Numbered from the stretch's first letter, positions 40,372-50,332 are shown. The stretch: DNA of 64,000 nt from Shouchella oshimensis (GCF_002019765.1 NZ_KV917380.1:1693858-1757857); one strand, 5' to 3'. Translations and numbers: made by a program. The notes: generated by a model not told the origin, from the sequence alone.

Positions 40372-42045
40372 GTGACAAGGAAACTGAAAGGTCAAGAGCT
40401 TGCGCACATGTTTATAGAAGGGGCAAATGAGCTCGGGAAAAAAGCGGAAGTTGTAGATTCGCTTAACGTATTTCCTGTACCCGATGGAGACACTGGTACG
40501 AATATGAACTTAACCATTACCTCAGGGGTAAAGGAAGTGCGTCAAGCATCACTTGATGAAGCGAGTAAAGTGGCAGCTGCATTTGCAAAGGGCTTATTAA
40601 TGGGCGCAAGAGGAAATTCAGGTGTCATTCTATCGCAACTCTTTCGCGGGTTTTCAAAAGAACTTGAGGGAAAAAAAGAATTAACGACGGAGCAATTTGC
40701 TGAGGCGATGGAAGCAGGCGTAAAGACTGCATATAAAGCAGTCATGAAGCCTGTGGAAGGTACCATTTTAACCGTTGCAAAAGAGATGGCGAAGCACGCT
40801 TTGAAACTAGCGAAAAAAGAAACAGCGTTTGAATCGTTTTTAACATCCGTTATAAAAGAAGGCGAACGATCCCTTGCGCGTACGCCAGATTTGCTTCCTG
40901 TTTTAAAAGAAGTTGGTGTGGTTGACTCTGGTGGACAAGGTTTATTATATATTTATGTCGGGTTTCTACAAGCGCTTACAGGTGGAGAATCGTTACAAAT
41001 CTTACAAGAGCCGAAAATGGACGATTTTATTCGTGCTGAACACCATCATGATGGGCATGAAAACATGGATCCAAGTGAGATTGAATTTGGTTATTGTACA
41101 GAAGTAATGGTGAAGTTTGACGCCGAACAGTTAGCTCGTAACCCATATGATGAAGATCAGTTTCGTTTAAAGCTAAGTGAGTATGGCGATTCACTATTAG
41201 TTGTATCAGATGATGACTTATTAAAAATACACATTCATGCAGAGTACCCTGGGCAAGTCGTAACTGAGGCGCAAGCATACGGTTCCCTTGTTCAAGTGAA
41301 AGTCGAAAATATGCGTGAACAGCAGTCAAATTTGTCTGATTCTCATGCGATGAAAAAAGCAGAGAAAGCTTCTAAGCCAAAAGAGCTCGCAGAGTTTGCT
41401 ATGGTAGCAGTTTCTGTTGGTGCTGGTATTGAAAAGATCTTTAAAGGTTTAGGGGTAAATGAGGTTGTTGCAGGCGGTCAAACGATGAACCCAAGTACAG
41501 AAGACATCGTATCAGCCATTAAGCAAGTTCACGCTAAAAATGTTATTATCTTGCCCAACAATAGCAACATTGTGATGTCAGCTGAACAAGCTGCCGAAGT
41601 GGCTGATGTTCATTGTGTTGTTGTGCCGACGAAAACAGTTCCACAAGGCTTAGCTGCATTACTAGCGTTTAATCCAGGTCGTGATATTGAAGAAAACGCA
41701 GCGGCGATGGAAGCGGCGATGATGGATGTTAAAACTGGTGAAGTGACGTATGCAGTTCGTGATACGGAAATGGACGGTCAATCCATTAAAAAAGGCGATT
41801 TTATGGGTATTTTTAATAAGAAAATCGTGGCTAACGGTCAAGATGTTGTAAAAACAGCAACAAACCTCCTGAGTGAAATGGTAGACGATGATTCAGAAGT
41901 TGTTACGATTATTACTGGAGAGGGTTCTAGTGAAGAAGTGACAGAACAACTAGAAACGTATCTTCAAACGCATGCAGAGGATGTAGAGATTGATATCGTT
42001 GAAGGCGGACAGCCACTCTATTCCTATATCTTTTCTGTTGAATAA
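40372..42045 (+). CDS. fakA: Fatty acid kinase catalytic subunit FakA (DhaK-like, YloV)
   Basis: Kinase that phosphorylates FakB-bound exogenous fatty acids so that they can enter phospholipid synthesis. The N-terminal DhaL-like nucleotide domain has VPDGDTGTNMN (37-47) and the MGARGNSGVILSQ lid region. A middle domain and a DegV-like C-terminal domain follow (AMVAVSVGAGIEKIFKGLG onwards). 557 aa, the normal length. GTG 40372 follows AAAGGGGG. The next gene encodes a DegV/FakB-type protein, its probable partner. Confidence 0.94.
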   Translation: MTRKLKGQELAHMFIEGANELGKKAEVVDSLNVFPVPDGDTGTNMNLTITSGVKEVRQASLDEASKVAAAFAKGLLMGARGNSGVILSQLFRGFSKELEGKKELTTEQFAEAMEAGVKTAYKAVMKPVEGTILTVAKEMAKHALKLAKKETAFESFLTSVIKEGERSLARTPDLLPVLKEVGVVDSGGQGLLYIYVGFLQALTGGESLQILQEPKMDDFIRAEHHHDGHENMDPSEIEFGYCTEVMVKFDAEQLARNPYDEDQFRLKLSEYGDSLLVVSDDDLLKIHIHAEYPGQVVTEAQAYGSLVQVKVENMREQQSNLSDSHAMKKAEKASKPKELAEFAMVAVSVGAGIEKIFKGLGVNEVVAGGQTMNPSTEDIVSAIKQVHAKNVIILPNNSNIVMSAEQAAEVADVHCVVVPTKTVPQGLAALLAFNPGRDIEENAAAMEAAMMDVKTGEVTYAVRDTEMDGQSIKKGDFMGIFNKKIVANGQDVVKTATNLLSEMVDDDSEVVTIITGEGSSEEVTEQLETYLQTHAEDVEIDIVEGGQPLYSYIFSVE

Positions 42046-42065
42046 TAAATGAGGAGGAACGTTCA

Positions 42066-42926
42066 ATGGCGAAAGTGAAAGTTGTGACTGACTCAACAGC
42101 GGATATTCCAAACGCTCTTGTTGACGAACTAAATATTTCTGTTATCCCGTTAAATGTCCATTTCGGCGATGAGCAATTTGAAGACGGCGTCACCCTTCAA
42201 CCTCGTGATTTCTATAAGCGTTTAAAAGAAACAGACGTTATGCCGAAAACATCACAGCCATCACCACAGCAATTTGAAGATTTGTATCGCTCCATTGCAG
42301 ACGAGGACACATCAGCTATTTTGTCTATCCATCTTTCAGCTCAATTAAGTGGGACGGTACAAGCTGCATTAATTGCTAAAGACGCGCTAGCAAATGAACT
42401 AACAATTCATGTGTGTAATTCGAAGCGTGCTTCTTATGCCATTGGAATAATCGTTGTGGAGGTTGCGAGACTAGCGGCTCAAGGTGCGGACCTTGCAACG
42501 TGTCAAGCTCGTTTAGAGCAAATGCTGAACGATACCAATGTTTATTTTATGGTTGATACGCTTGAATTTCTTCAAAAGAATGGACGAATTGGGAAAGCCT
42601 CTGCATTGTTAGGCTCCCTTTTGAAAATGAAGCCTATCTTGTCTCTCAATGATGATGGTGAGGTATACCCACATGAGAAAGTGCGAGGGCAGAAAAAAGC
42701 AGTGTCTCGGATGATGGCATTGCTGCAAGAACAATTTGGAAGCGACTCTGTTCAAGTAGGAATATCACATGCAGTTAATGAAGAGCTTGCGCAAAAATTA
42801 GCGGAAGAAATTAAGCAAGCTTTTACCGTTGACTCGTTGGTCATAACTGAGATTGGCGCGGTTATTGGTGCACATGTCGGGCCAGGAACGGTTTCCTTAT
42901 CAATGACAAAAGTAGATTCTAAGTAA
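42066..42926 (+). CDS. DegV family protein, probable fatty acid-binding subunit FakB
   Basis: DegV-fold protein that would hold a fatty acid and present it to FakA. Motifs: VVTDSTADIP at the N-terminus, MPKTSQPSPQQF, SIHLSAQLSGT, the helix with FMVDTLEFLQKNGRIGKASA, and the C-terminal IGAVIGAHVGPGT, all typical of FakB/DegV. 286 aa. ATG 42066 follows GAGGAGG, 20 bp after fakA. In B. subtilis the degV genes are not at this site. The fatty-acid preference cannot be read from the sequence. Confidence 0.92.
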   Translation: MAKVKVVTDSTADIPNALVDELNISVIPLNVHFGDEQFEDGVTLQPRDFYKRLKETDVMPKTSQPSPQQFEDLYRSIADEDTSAILSIHLSAQLSGTVQAALIAKDALANELTIHVCNSKRASYAIGIIVVEVARLAAQGADLATCQARLEQMLNDTNVYFMVDTLEFLQKNGRIGKASALLGSLLKMKPILSLNDDGEVYPHEKVRGQKKAVSRMMALLQEQFGSDSVQVGISHAVNEELAQKLAEEIKQAFTVDSLVITEIGAVIGAHVGPGTVSLSMTKVDSK

Positions 42927-42928
42927 CA

Positions 42929-42965
42929 AAAAGGTTGCCAACTGTCATTGATGGCAACCTTTTTG
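42929..42965 (+). terminator. Rho-independent terminator after the degV-family gene
   Basis: AAAAAGGTTGCCA (42929-42941) pairs perfectly with TGGCAACCTTTTT (42953-42965), an 11-nt loop between them. It ends the yloU-fakA-degV unit. Confidence 0.9.
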
Positions 42966-42987
42966 GTTCTTTAATGGAGGCGAGACG

Positions 42988-43650
42988 ATGAAGTATAGAA
43001 CGGTGTTTGACATTATTGGCCCAGTTATGATTGGCCCATCTAGTTCACATACAGCAGGCGCTGCGCGTATTGGAAAAGTAGCACGAACGCTGTTTGGTCA
43101 GTTGCCGGATCATGCCGACTTACATTTTTATGGGTCATTTGCGAAAACGTATAAAGGACATGGGACAGATGTTGCTGTTATTGGAGGACTACTTGATTAC
43201 GAAACGGATGATGAGCGAATTCGTCAAGCCTATGAAGAAGCGGAAAAAGCAAAGCTGACGATTTCGATTCATGAAGAAGGTGCCATTGATCACCATCCAA
43301 ACACAGTTCGCATTAAACTGTATAAAGGAGAAGAGACGTTTGAACTTGTAGGTGTGTCCATTGGTGGCGGCAAAATTGAAATTATTGAACTGAACGGTTT
43401 CGTGCTTCGATTATCAGGGAATCATCCTGCTATCCTTGTGGTTCATCAAGATCGGTATGGCGTCATTGCTGCTGTAAGTAATTTATTAGCAAAACACCAG
43501 CTGAACATCGGGCATATGGAGGTTTCTCGGAAGGAAAAAGGTGAGCAAGCGCTCATGGTTATTGAAGTAGATCAAAATGTGGACGAGTCTATATTACATC
43601 CTTTAGAAAACTTACCTCATATTACCCATGTGACTAAAATACACGACTAA
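42988..43650 (+). CDS. sdaAB: L-serine dehydratase, iron-sulfur-dependent, beta subunit
   Basis: Subunit of the two-part L-serine ammonia-lyase that makes pyruvate from serine. The N-terminus GPVMIGPSSSHTAGAARIG is the beta-subunit signature, and a C-terminal ACT domain (about 148-220) includes HQDRYGVIAAVSNLLAKHQLNIGHM. 220 aa. ATG 42988 follows GGAGGCG. It is 12 bp upstream of the alpha subunit gene. Confidence 0.95.
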   Translation: MKYRTVFDIIGPVMIGPSSSHTAGAARIGKVARTLFGQLPDHADLHFYGSFAKTYKGHGTDVAVIGGLLDYETDDERIRQAYEEAEKAKLTISIHEEGAIDHHPNTVRIKLYKGEETFELVGVSIGGGKIEIIELNGFVLRLSGNHPAILVVHQDRYGVIAAVSNLLAKHQLNIGHMEVSRKEKGEQALMVIEVDQNVDESILHPLENLPHITHVTKIHD

Positions 43651-43662
43651 GGAGGGGTACGA

Positions 43663-44553
43663 ATGTTTCGGAATGTGTCAGAGCTACTTGCATTAACAGA
43701 AGAAAAACAGTGTTCAATCTCAGAAGTGATGATTCAACAAGAGATGAATGTTACAGGTAAATCCCGTGAAGAAATACTAAATAAAATGCGTATTAATTTA
43801 GCCACAATGGAAGCGGCTGTAAAACGTGGGATTGAAGAAGATGTCGTTTCTGTTTCAGGTTTAACAGGGGGCGATGGAAAGAAACTTGCAGCATATATTC
43901 GTAAAGGAAACATGATTGGTGGTGAAACAACCCTACTAGCAGTGGCGAATGCTATGGCGACAAATGAAGTCAATGCTGCAATGGGAACGATTTGCGCAAC
44001 CCCAACTGCTGGATCTGCCGGTGTGGTTCCTGGTGTACTGTTCGGTGTAGAAGGGAAATTTAATCCAACTGAAGATGAGAAGCTTGCTTTCCTATTTACA
44101 AGTGGGGCTCTTGGCTTTGTTGTCGCCAATAATGCGTCTATTTCAGGAGCAGCTGGAGGCTGTCAAGCGGAAGTAGGATCAGCTACTGGAATGGCAGCAG
44201 CAGCTTTAGTAGAGCTTGCAGGTGGAACACCAAAGCAATCTGCTCATGGGATGGCCATTGCATTAAAGAATATGCTCGGTTTGGTATGTGATCCTGTAGC
44301 TGGACTTGTTGAAGTACCCTGTGTAAAACGAAATGCCGCCGGTGCTTCTCTAGCGATTACGGCTGCTGATATGGCCCTTGCTGGAATTGAGAGTAGAATT
44401 CCGTGTGATGAAGTAATTGAAGCGATGTATCGAATTGGTCAGACGATGCCAGAATCGTTGCGAGAAACAGGTGAAGGTGGACTTGCTGCGACGCCTACTG
44501 GACGTCGACTGGAGGCAGCTGTATTTGGAAAGACAGCTGAACGTGCGAAGTGA
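43663..44553 (+). CDS. sdaAA: L-serine dehydratase, iron-sulfur-dependent, alpha subunit
   Basis: Catalytic subunit with the 4Fe-4S cluster. Conserved pieces include NAAMGTICATPTAGSAGVVPG, SISGAAGGCQAEVGSATGMAAAAL and LVCDPVAGLVEVPCVKRN; the cysteines in the last two are the expected cluster ligands. 296 aa. ATG 43663 follows AAGGAGG. The stop overlaps the recG start (GTGA), so recG is translationally coupled, as in B. subtilis. Confidence 0.95.
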   Translation: MFRNVSELLALTEEKQCSISEVMIQQEMNVTGKSREEILNKMRINLATMEAAVKRGIEEDVVSVSGLTGGDGKKLAAYIRKGNMIGGETTLLAVANAMATNEVNAAMGTICATPTAGSAGVVPGVLFGVEGKFNPTEDEKLAFLFTSGALGFVVANNASISGAAGGCQAEVGSATGMAAAALVELAGGTPKQSAHGMAIALKNMLGLVCDPVAGLVEVPCVKRNAAGASLAITAADMALAGIESRIPCDEVIEAMYRIGQTMPESLRETGEGGLAATPTGRRLEAAVFGKTAERAK

Positions 44554-46595
44554 ATTTGTCTCAGTTACGTGTAGATACAGTAAAAGGCATTGGCGAGGAA
44601 AGCGCTAAGGCGTTAGGAGGTCTTGGGATCTATACCGTCCAAGACCTTTTAGAGTTTTTTCCATTTCGCTATGAAGATTATTCCCTTAAATCTCCAGGAG
44701 ACGTAGCTCACGAAGACCGAGTGACGATGATCGGAACCATTCAAAGTGAGCCTTCTGTCCGCTACTTCGGTAAGAAAAAAAATCGCTTAAGTTTTCGTAT
44801 GGTTGTTGATGGTGTGCTCGTTCAGGTGATTTTTTTTAATCGAGCTTTTTTAAAAACAAAGATTCAACTAGGGAGTACAGTGACGGTAACAGGAAAATGG
44901 GATGCCCATCGACTAACGATAACCGGAAGTGAGTTGAAGTTTGGTGAAATCGAGCGTCAAGGCAACGTTGAGCCTGTTTACCATGCAACAAGCACCATTT
45001 CAAGTAAACAACTGCAACGTTGGATAAAAGTGGCGTTGGAGATGTATGAACATCAGATTGTTGAACCTCTCCCAGCAACCATAAGGGAACGGTATAAACT
45101 TTTAAATAAAACAGAAACCATTCGACATCTCCACAATCCGCTTCATCCGGAGTTGGTTAAACAAGCGAGAAGACGCTACGTCTATGAGGAATTGCTTTAT
45201 TTCCAGCTACGAATGCGAGTATTTAAGCAACAACACCGTGAATTGCAAACAGGAAGACAGCTTATTGTTAGTCGTGATCAACTAGATTCATTCTTTGCAC
45301 AATTGCCATTTTCATTAACTGGGGCACAAAATCAGGCAGTTGACGATATTTTAGCAGATATCTCTTCTCCTTATCGAATGAATCGTCTGTTACAAGGAGA
45401 CGTAGGTTCGGGAAAAACTGCTGTTGCAGCAGCCTGTATGTATGCTGTTGTAAAAGCTGGAGCCCAAAGCGCCTTAATGGCCCCAACAGAGATTTTAGCA
45501 GAGCAGCATGCGAAATCGTTAGCGGAATGGTTTGAGCCTCTAGGTTTATCTGTTGCCCTCTTAGCTGGCTCTGTAAAGGGCAAAAAGCGAACAGTACTTC
45601 TTGAAAAAATTGCTACAGGTGAGATAGATATTGTCGTAGGAACACATGCATTAATACAAGAGGATGTTTTCTTCCACAATCTTGGGTTCGTTATCACTGA
45701 TGAACAACATCGTTTCGGAGTCGAGCAAAGACGAGTGCTACGAAGTAAAGGGGAAAGTCCTGATGTGCTGTTTATGACTGCCACACCAATACCGAGAACA
45801 TTGGCTATTTCAGTATTTGGTGATATGGATGTATCGGTGCTTAATGAGCTGCCAGCAGGTCGAAAACCAATTGAGACCTATTGGGTCACTCACGATTTAT
45901 TTGAACGAGTACTTGGATTTATTGAAAAAGAAGTGATGGCCGGACATCAAGCGTACGTCATTAGTCCGCTTATTGAAGAATCAGAGAAGCTTGACGTACA
46001 GAATGCCATTGACCTCTATACAATGCTCGCAAACCATTATCAAGGAAATATTCAGGTAGGGTTAATGCATGGACGCTTGTCTGCTGCGGAAAAAGAGGAT
46101 GTAATGAGTGCTTTTGCTAATAATGACACACAGCTCCTTGTGTCCACAACGGTTGTTGAAGTTGGTGTAAATGTTCCAAATGCAACAGTTATGGTGATCT
46201 ATGACGCTGATCGCTTCGGTTTAGCACAATTGCACCAGTTACGAGGTAGAGTAGGGCGTGGAGACGCACAATCAACGTGTATATTAGTTGCAAAGCCCAA
46301 ATCAGAAGTCGGTAAGGAACGAATGCGTATTATGACTGAAACAACAGATGGTTTTGTACTATCTGAACGTGATTTGGAGTTACGAGGTCCAGGAGATTTT
46401 TTTGGTTCTAAACAAAGTGGATTGCCAGACTTCAAGCTAGCAGATGTGGTTCACGATTATCGGACGTTAGAAACGGCTCGACAAGATGCTGATGTCATTA
46501 TTTCGTCAAATGTTCTTGAGCATGATGAAGAGTATGCGCATTTAGCCCGCTATTTAAAAGAAATTGGCGCATATGAAGGAGAAAAAATTGATTAA
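44550..46595 (+). CDS. recG: ATP-dependent DNA helicase RecG
   Basis: Helicase that reverses stalled forks and processes branched recombination intermediates. An N-terminal wedge/OB domain (about 50-130) is followed by the helicase core: Walker A GDVGSGKT at 283-290, DEQH at 384-387, and GRVGRG in motif VI. The 681-aa length equals B. subtilis RecG within one residue. GTG 44550 overlaps the sdaAA stop. The fapR promoter begins just after its stop codon. Confidence 0.96.
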   Translation: MNLSQLRVDTVKGIGEESAKALGGLGIYTVQDLLEFFPFRYEDYSLKSPGDVAHEDRVTMIGTIQSEPSVRYFGKKKNRLSFRMVVDGVLVQVIFFNRAFLKTKIQLGSTVTVTGKWDAHRLTITGSELKFGEIERQGNVEPVYHATSTISSKQLQRWIKVALEMYEHQIVEPLPATIRERYKLLNKTETIRHLHNPLHPELVKQARRRYVYEELLYFQLRMRVFKQQHRELQTGRQLIVSRDQLDSFFAQLPFSLTGAQNQAVDDILADISSPYRMNRLLQGDVGSGKTAVAAACMYAVVKAGAQSALMAPTEILAEQHAKSLAEWFEPLGLSVALLAGSVKGKKRTVLLEKIATGEIDIVVGTHALIQEDVFFHNLGFVITDEQHRFGVEQRRVLRSKGESPDVLFMTATPIPRTLAISVFGDMDVSVLNELPAGRKPIETYWVTHDLFERVLGFIEKEVMAGHQAYVISPLIEESEKLDVQNAIDLYTMLANHYQGNIQVGLMHGRLSAAEKEDVMSAFANNDTQLLVSTTVVEVGVNVPNATVMVIYDADRFGLAQLHQLRGRVGRGDAQSTCILVAKPKSEVGKERMRIMTETTDGFVLSERDLELRGPGDFFGSKQSGLPDFKLADVVHDYRTLETARQDADVIISSNVLEHDEEYAHLARYLKEIGAYEGEKID

Positions 46596-46598
46596 CCC

Positions 46599-46627
46599 TT
46601 GAAGGTTTGTTGAAAGAACTTTATACT
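46599..46627 (+). promoter_or_regulatory. Sigma-A promoter of the fapR operon
   Basis: TTGAAG (46599-46604), 17-bp spacer, TATACT (46622-46627), placed directly after the recG stop. The predicted transcription start falls inside the FapR operator. Confidence 0.8.
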
Positions 46628-46631
46628 AGTC

Positions 46632-46648
46632 TTAGTACCTAGTCATAA
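46632..46648 (+). promoter_or_regulatory. FapR operator
   Basis: TTAGTACCTAGTCATAA closely matches the 17-bp FapR consensus (TTAGTACCTRRTACTAA form). It starts 4 bp after the -10 hexamer and covers the predicted start site, so bound FapR would block initiation. Malonyl-CoA releases FapR in B. subtilis. It implies autoregulation of fapR-plsX-fabD-fabG. Confidence 0.88.
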
Positions 46649-46683
46649 AACGAATGGTAGATAAACGGATGGAGAAGCAAACG

Positions 46684-47256
46684 ATGCGATTAAAGAAAAA
46701 AGAACGACAACTACAATTAAGTAAATTGTTAAACGAAAATCCATTTATGACAGATGAAGCACTGTCTGAGCATTTTTCCGTTAGTATACAAACCATTCGT
46801 TTAGACCGGATGGAAAAGAATATACCTGAATTACGAGAACGGATTAAAGATGTTGCTTATCAGCACCGAGATACGGTTATCTCGCTTTCCCCAGATGAAG
46901 TCATTGGAGAAATTATTGATCTTGTCCTTGAAAAACAAGCGATTTCCATGTTTGAGGTAAACGAAGAGCACGTATTTGCTCGAAATGGTATTGCTCGCGG
47001 TCATCATTTATTTGCACAAGCGAATTCGCTCGCAGTTGCATTAATGGACAATGAGCTGGTTTTAACAGCGAAGGCAAATATTCACTTTAAACGACCAGTA
47101 CGTCTTGGAGAACGTGTCATTGCAAAGGCCGAAGTTGTCAATACCCATGGAGATCGAACAAAAGTAACAGTTACAAGTAAAGTGAATCAAGAAATCGTAT
47201 TCGATGGAGACTTTGTCATGTTTAAGCAACATGAAACAGAGGAAGAGGGCGGTTGA
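46684..47256 (+). CDS. fapR: Fatty acid and phospholipid biosynthesis regulator FapR
   Basis: Malonyl-CoA-responsive repressor. The N-terminal DeoR-like helix-turn-helix (about 15-45; [16 protein letters not shown]) binds DNA; a linker helix joins it to a hot-dog effector domain (about 65-185; [23 protein letters not shown]). Start ATG 46684 has GGAGA 8 nt upstream and aligns with the family N-terminus MRxxKxERQ; ATGs at 46654 and 46669 lie upstream in frame. 190 aa. It heads the operon with plsX, fabD and fabG and has its own operator in front. Confidence 0.95.
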   Translation: MRLKKKERQLQLSKLLNENPFMTDEALSEHFSVSIQTIRLDRMEKNIPELRERIKDVAYQHRDTVISLSPDEVIGEIIDLVLEKQAISMFEVNEEHVFARNGIARGHHLFAQANSLAVALMDNELVLTAKANIHFKRPVRLGERVIAKAEVVNTHGDRTKVTVTSKVNQEIVFDGDFVMFKQHETEEEGG

Positions 47257-47262
47257 TCATGA

Positions 47263-48267
47263 ATGAAAATTGCAATTGACGCAATGGGCGGCGATCATGC
47301 GCCACATGCACAAGTAGAAGCAGCAATTCGTGCTGTAAAAGAATTCGCGGATCTTCAAATTACATTAATTGGTGACGAGACGAAAATGAAGCCGTTGCTA
47401 ACGGATTCCCACAACAGGATTTCAATGGTCCACACTGTGGAATCTATTTTAGATACAGATAAACCTACAACGGCCGTTAGACGAAAGAAAGATGCCTCAA
47501 TGGTGTTAGCTGTAAATGAAGTGAAGGCACAACATGCCGATGCCTGCATTTCTTCAGGAAATACAGGCGCACTTATGACGGCAGGCTTGCTTTACGTTGG
47601 ACGACAAAAAGGAATTGATCGACCAGCTTTGTCCCCTATGTTACCGACAAAGGATGGGAATGGATTTCTGTTGCTGGATGTTGGTGCCAATATGGAAGCA
47701 AAAGCAGAACATCTTCTTCAGTATGCTGTAATTGGTGATGCGTATATGCAAAAAATCCATCAAGTGGAAAAACCAAGAATTGGCTTGTTAAATGTAGGCA
47801 CGGAGGCAGGGAAAGGAACAGAGCTAACGAAGGAAGCCTATCGTTTATTGGATGAAAGCACATTGCATTTTGTCGGGAACGTCGAAGCGAGAGACTTACT
47901 TGACGGTGTTTGCGATGTTGTCGTTTGTGATGGGTTTTCCGGGAATCTTGTTTTAAAAACAATAGAAGGAACAGCAAAAATGCTATTTTCAATGTTGAAA
48001 ACAGAGCTAACTAGCTCGATTTCAGCGAAGCTAGCGGCAGGAATGCTTAAACCGAAGCTTACCGGCTTGAAAAAGAAAATGGATTACTCGGAATACGGTG
48101 GTGCAGGCTTGTTTGGTTTAAAAGCACCGGTAATTAAAGCGCATGGTTCTTCAGATTCGAATGCATTCTTTCACGCAATCCGCCAGGCAAAAGAGATGGT
48201 AGATCAAGACGTAGTAGCTGTCATTGAAGCCAATTTATTACTAAATAGGAGGCAGGAAAATGAGTAA
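47263..48267 (+). CDS. plsX: Phosphate acyltransferase PlsX
   Basis: Converts acyl-ACP to acyl phosphate, the donor for PlsY in phosphatidic acid synthesis. The N-terminal signature [13 protein letters not shown] and the later [12 protein letters not shown] and [13 protein letters not shown] match the family. 334 aa. ATG 47263 is 6 bp after fapR with only a moderate AGGGCGG site. Overlaps fabD by 8 bp. Confidence 0.96.
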   Translation: MKIAIDAMGGDHAPHAQVEAAIRAVKEFADLQITLIGDETKMKPLLTDSHNRISMVHTVESILDTDKPTTAVRRKKDASMVLAVNEVKAQHADACISSGNTGALMTAGLLYVGRQKGIDRPALSPMLPTKDGNGFLLLDVGANMEAKAEHLLQYAVIGDAYMQKIHQVEKPRIGLLNVGTEAGKGTELTKEAYRLLDESTLHFVGNVEARDLLDGVCDVVVCDGFSGNLVLKTIEGTAKMLFSMLKTELTSSISAKLAAGMLKPKLTGLKKKMDYSEYGGAGLFGLKAPVIKAHGSSDSNAFFHAIRQAKEMVDQDVVAVIEANLLLNRRQENE

Positions 48268-49201
48268 AATAGCCTTTTTGTTTCCTGGTCAAGGCTCGCA
48301 AAAAGTCGGTATGGGTACGGATTATTTTGCAACAAATGAAAAAGCTGCGGCTATTGTAAATGAAGCGGATACCGCTTTAGGCTTTTCCATTAGTGAGTTA
48401 ATGAAAGAAGGACCAGAGGACACGTTAAAGCAAACGGCATATGCACAGCCTGCACTTGTGACAATGAGTACGGCCTTGCTGCAATTATTTAAAGATGAAG
48501 GCATTCAGCCTGACTATGTTGCTGGCCACAGTTTAGGTGAATATTCAGCTCTTGTAGCAAGTGAAGCGTTGCCTTTTGCAGAGGCGGTCCGTCTTGTACA
48601 TAAGCGTGGGACTTTAATGGAACAGGCGGTACCTAATGGTCAAGGGGCTATGGTTGCTGTTCTAGGGCTTGACCAAGACACTCTTCAATCTATATGTGAA
48701 GAGGTGACATCAGCGGGTAACGCAGTGAATGTGGCAAATTTAAACTGCCCAGGCCAAGTAGTTTTATCAGGTACAGCGACAGGTATTGAACAAGCAAGTG
48801 CTTTGGCAAAAGAAAAAGGAGCAAGACGAGCATTGCCGCTTGCGGTTAGTGGTCCTTTTCATTCTTCTCTAATGAAGCCAGCCTCTGAACAATTTGAAAG
48901 TGACTTACATAGTGCAACCATTACCATGCCAATGGTTCCGGTTATTGCGAACGTGACGGCAGATGAAGTACATGCTCCAGAAGTTATTCGAGCCCTTCTA
49001 GCAGAACAGCTTTATTCACCTGTTCGATTTGAAGAAAGCGTTAACCGCATGATTGAGCTAGGTGTGGATACATTTATTGAAATTGGTCCAGGCAACGTGT
49101 TAACGGGGCTTGTAAAAAAAATCAACCGTCAAGTACAAGCCCATGCTGTCCAGGATCAAGCTTCCTTCGACAACGTATTGGGAATATTGAAAGGGGAATA
49201 G
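48260..49201 (+). CDS. fabD: Malonyl CoA-acyl carrier protein transacylase
   Basis: Loads malonate from CoA onto ACP. The nucleophile is S91 in [10 protein letters not shown], with FLFPGQGSQ at the N-terminus and the active-site histidine in SGPFHSSLM. 313 aa. ATG 48260 follows TAGGAGG and overlaps plsX by 8 bp. The next gene, fabG, is 2 bp away. Confidence 0.96.
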   Translation: MSKIAFLFPGQGSQKVGMGTDYFATNEKAAAIVNEADTALGFSISELMKEGPEDTLKQTAYAQPALVTMSTALLQLFKDEGIQPDYVAGHSLGEYSALVASEALPFAEAVRLVHKRGTLMEQAVPNGQGAMVAVLGLDQDTLQSICEEVTSAGNAVNVANLNCPGQVVLSGTATGIEQASALAKEKGARRALPLAVSGPFHSSLMKPASEQFESDLHSATITMPMVPVIANVTADEVHAPEVIRALLAEQLYSPVRFEESVNRMIELGVDTFIEIGPGNVLTGLVKKINRQVQAHAVQDQASFDNVLGILKGE

Positions 49202-49203
49202 CC

Positions 49204-49947
49204 ATGTTTACTGGAAAAACAGCAATTGTGACGGGTGCATCAAGAGGGATTGGTAAAGCGATAGCCCTTGAATTGGCGAAAAACGGTGCCAATATTATTG
49301 TAAACTATGCAGGAAATCAAGCGAAAGCTGAAGAAGTTGTTAGTGAGATTAACGCTATTGGTCAAGAAGCAGTCGCCATCCAAACAAACGTTGCAAATGA
49401 AGATGAAGTAAAGAACATGATTAAGGAAACGGTAGAGCGGTTTGGGTCTGTTGACATTTTAGTAAATAACGCTGGGATCACAAAAGATAATTTAGTCATG
49501 CGAATGAAAGAATCCGATTGGGACGATGTGCTAGATATAAATTTAAAAGGTGTATTTCTTTGCGCAAAGGGTGTCAGTCGCCAAATGATGAAACAGCGCT
49601 CTGGACGCATTATTAATGTCGCATCGGTTGTTGGTGTGCTTGGAAACCCAGGTCAAGCCAATTATGTTGCAGCAAAAGCTGGGGTTATAGGGTTGACAAA
49701 AACACTAGCGAAAGAGTTTGCCTCTAGAAATATTTTAGTGAATGCCATTGCGCCAGGCTTTATTACAACCGATATGACCGATGAATTAAGTGGCGATGCG
49801 AAAGAGGCATTACTTGGACAAATCCCGTTAGGTATGTTAGGAGAACCAGACGACGTTGCTCGTGTTGTGCGCTTTTTAGCAAGTGACGATGCAAAGTATA
49901 TGACTGGACAAACTCTTCATGTAGATGGTGGAATGGCAATGCCGTAA
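49204..49947 (+). CDS. fabG: 3-oxoacyl-[acyl-carrier-protein] reductase FabG
   Basis: NADPH-dependent short-chain dehydrogenase performing the first reduction of the fatty acid cycle. Cofactor motif TGASRGIG (10-17), NNAG (88-91), and the catalytic S141, Y154 and K158 in the YVAAK motif. 247 aa, standard. It is the last gene under the FapR promoter before acpP, which has a promoter of its own. Confidence 0.96.
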   Translation: MFTGKTAIVTGASRGIGKAIALELAKNGANIIVNYAGNQAKAEEVVSEINAIGQEAVAIQTNVANEDEVKNMIKETVERFGSVDILVNNAGITKDNLVMRMKESDWDDVLDINLKGVFLCAKGVSRQMMKQRSGRIINVASVVGVLGNPGQANYVAAKAGVIGLTKTLAKEFASRNILVNAIAPGFITTDMTDELSGDAKEALLGQIPLGMLGEPDDVARVVRFLASDDAKYMTGQTLHVDGGMAMP

Positions 49948-49955
49948 AAGGCTAC

Positions 49956-49984
49956 TTGACACGTACGACTTGTGTCAGTACAAT
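49956..49984 (+). promoter_or_regulatory. Strong sigma-A promoter of acpP with internal dyad
   Basis: TTGACA (49956-49961), exact 17-bp spacer, TACAAT (49979-49984). An inverted repeat TGACAC (49957-49962) and GTGTCA (49972-49977), 9 bp apart, covers the -35 and most of the spacer. The near-consensus promoter fits the high demand for acyl carrier protein. Confidence 0.85.
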
Positions 49985-50021
49985 TTTACTTTGCCAGTAC
50001 TTTTGAAAGGAGGTGACTAGT

Positions 50022-50255
50022 GTGGCTGACGTAATGGAGCGCGTAACGAAAATCGTCGTTGACCGTTTAGGTGTAGAAGAATCAGAAGTAACGCTTGAGG
50101 CATCTTTTAAAGACGACCTTAAAGCTGACTCACTTGATGTGGTGGAGCTTGTAATGGAGCTTGAAGATGAGTTCGACATGGAAATTGCTGATGAAGACGC
50201 AGAAAAAATTGCAACGGTTAAGGATGTTGTCGATTACATAAATAACAACGCATAA
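50022..50255 (+). CDS. acpP: Acyl carrier protein
   Basis: Small acidic carrier of growing acyl chains. Phosphopantetheine is attached to S37 in ADSLDVVEL. 77 aa. I chose GTG 50022, 8 nt after the perfect AAAGGAGGTGA site; an in-frame GTG at 50013 overlaps that site. It follows fabG and precedes rnc, as in most Bacillales. Confidence 0.97.
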   Translation: MADVMERVTKIVVDRLGVEESEVTLEASFKDDLKADSLDVVELVMELEDEFDMEIADEDAEKIATVKDVVDYINNNA

Positions 50256-50264
50256 CCGATTGAA

Positions 50265-50299
50265 GAGAGCCCTTTCAGCGAACCTGTTAGGGCTCTTTA
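50265..50299 (+). terminator. Probable terminator after acpP
   Basis: AGAGCCCT (50266-50273) pairs with AGGGCTCT (50289-50296) around a 15-nt loop, followed by a short TTTAA tract. The weak T run suggests partial read-through into rnc. Confidence 0.65.
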
Positions 50300-50332
50300 A
50301 CACATCTTTACATATAAAGATCAGCAAGAATC

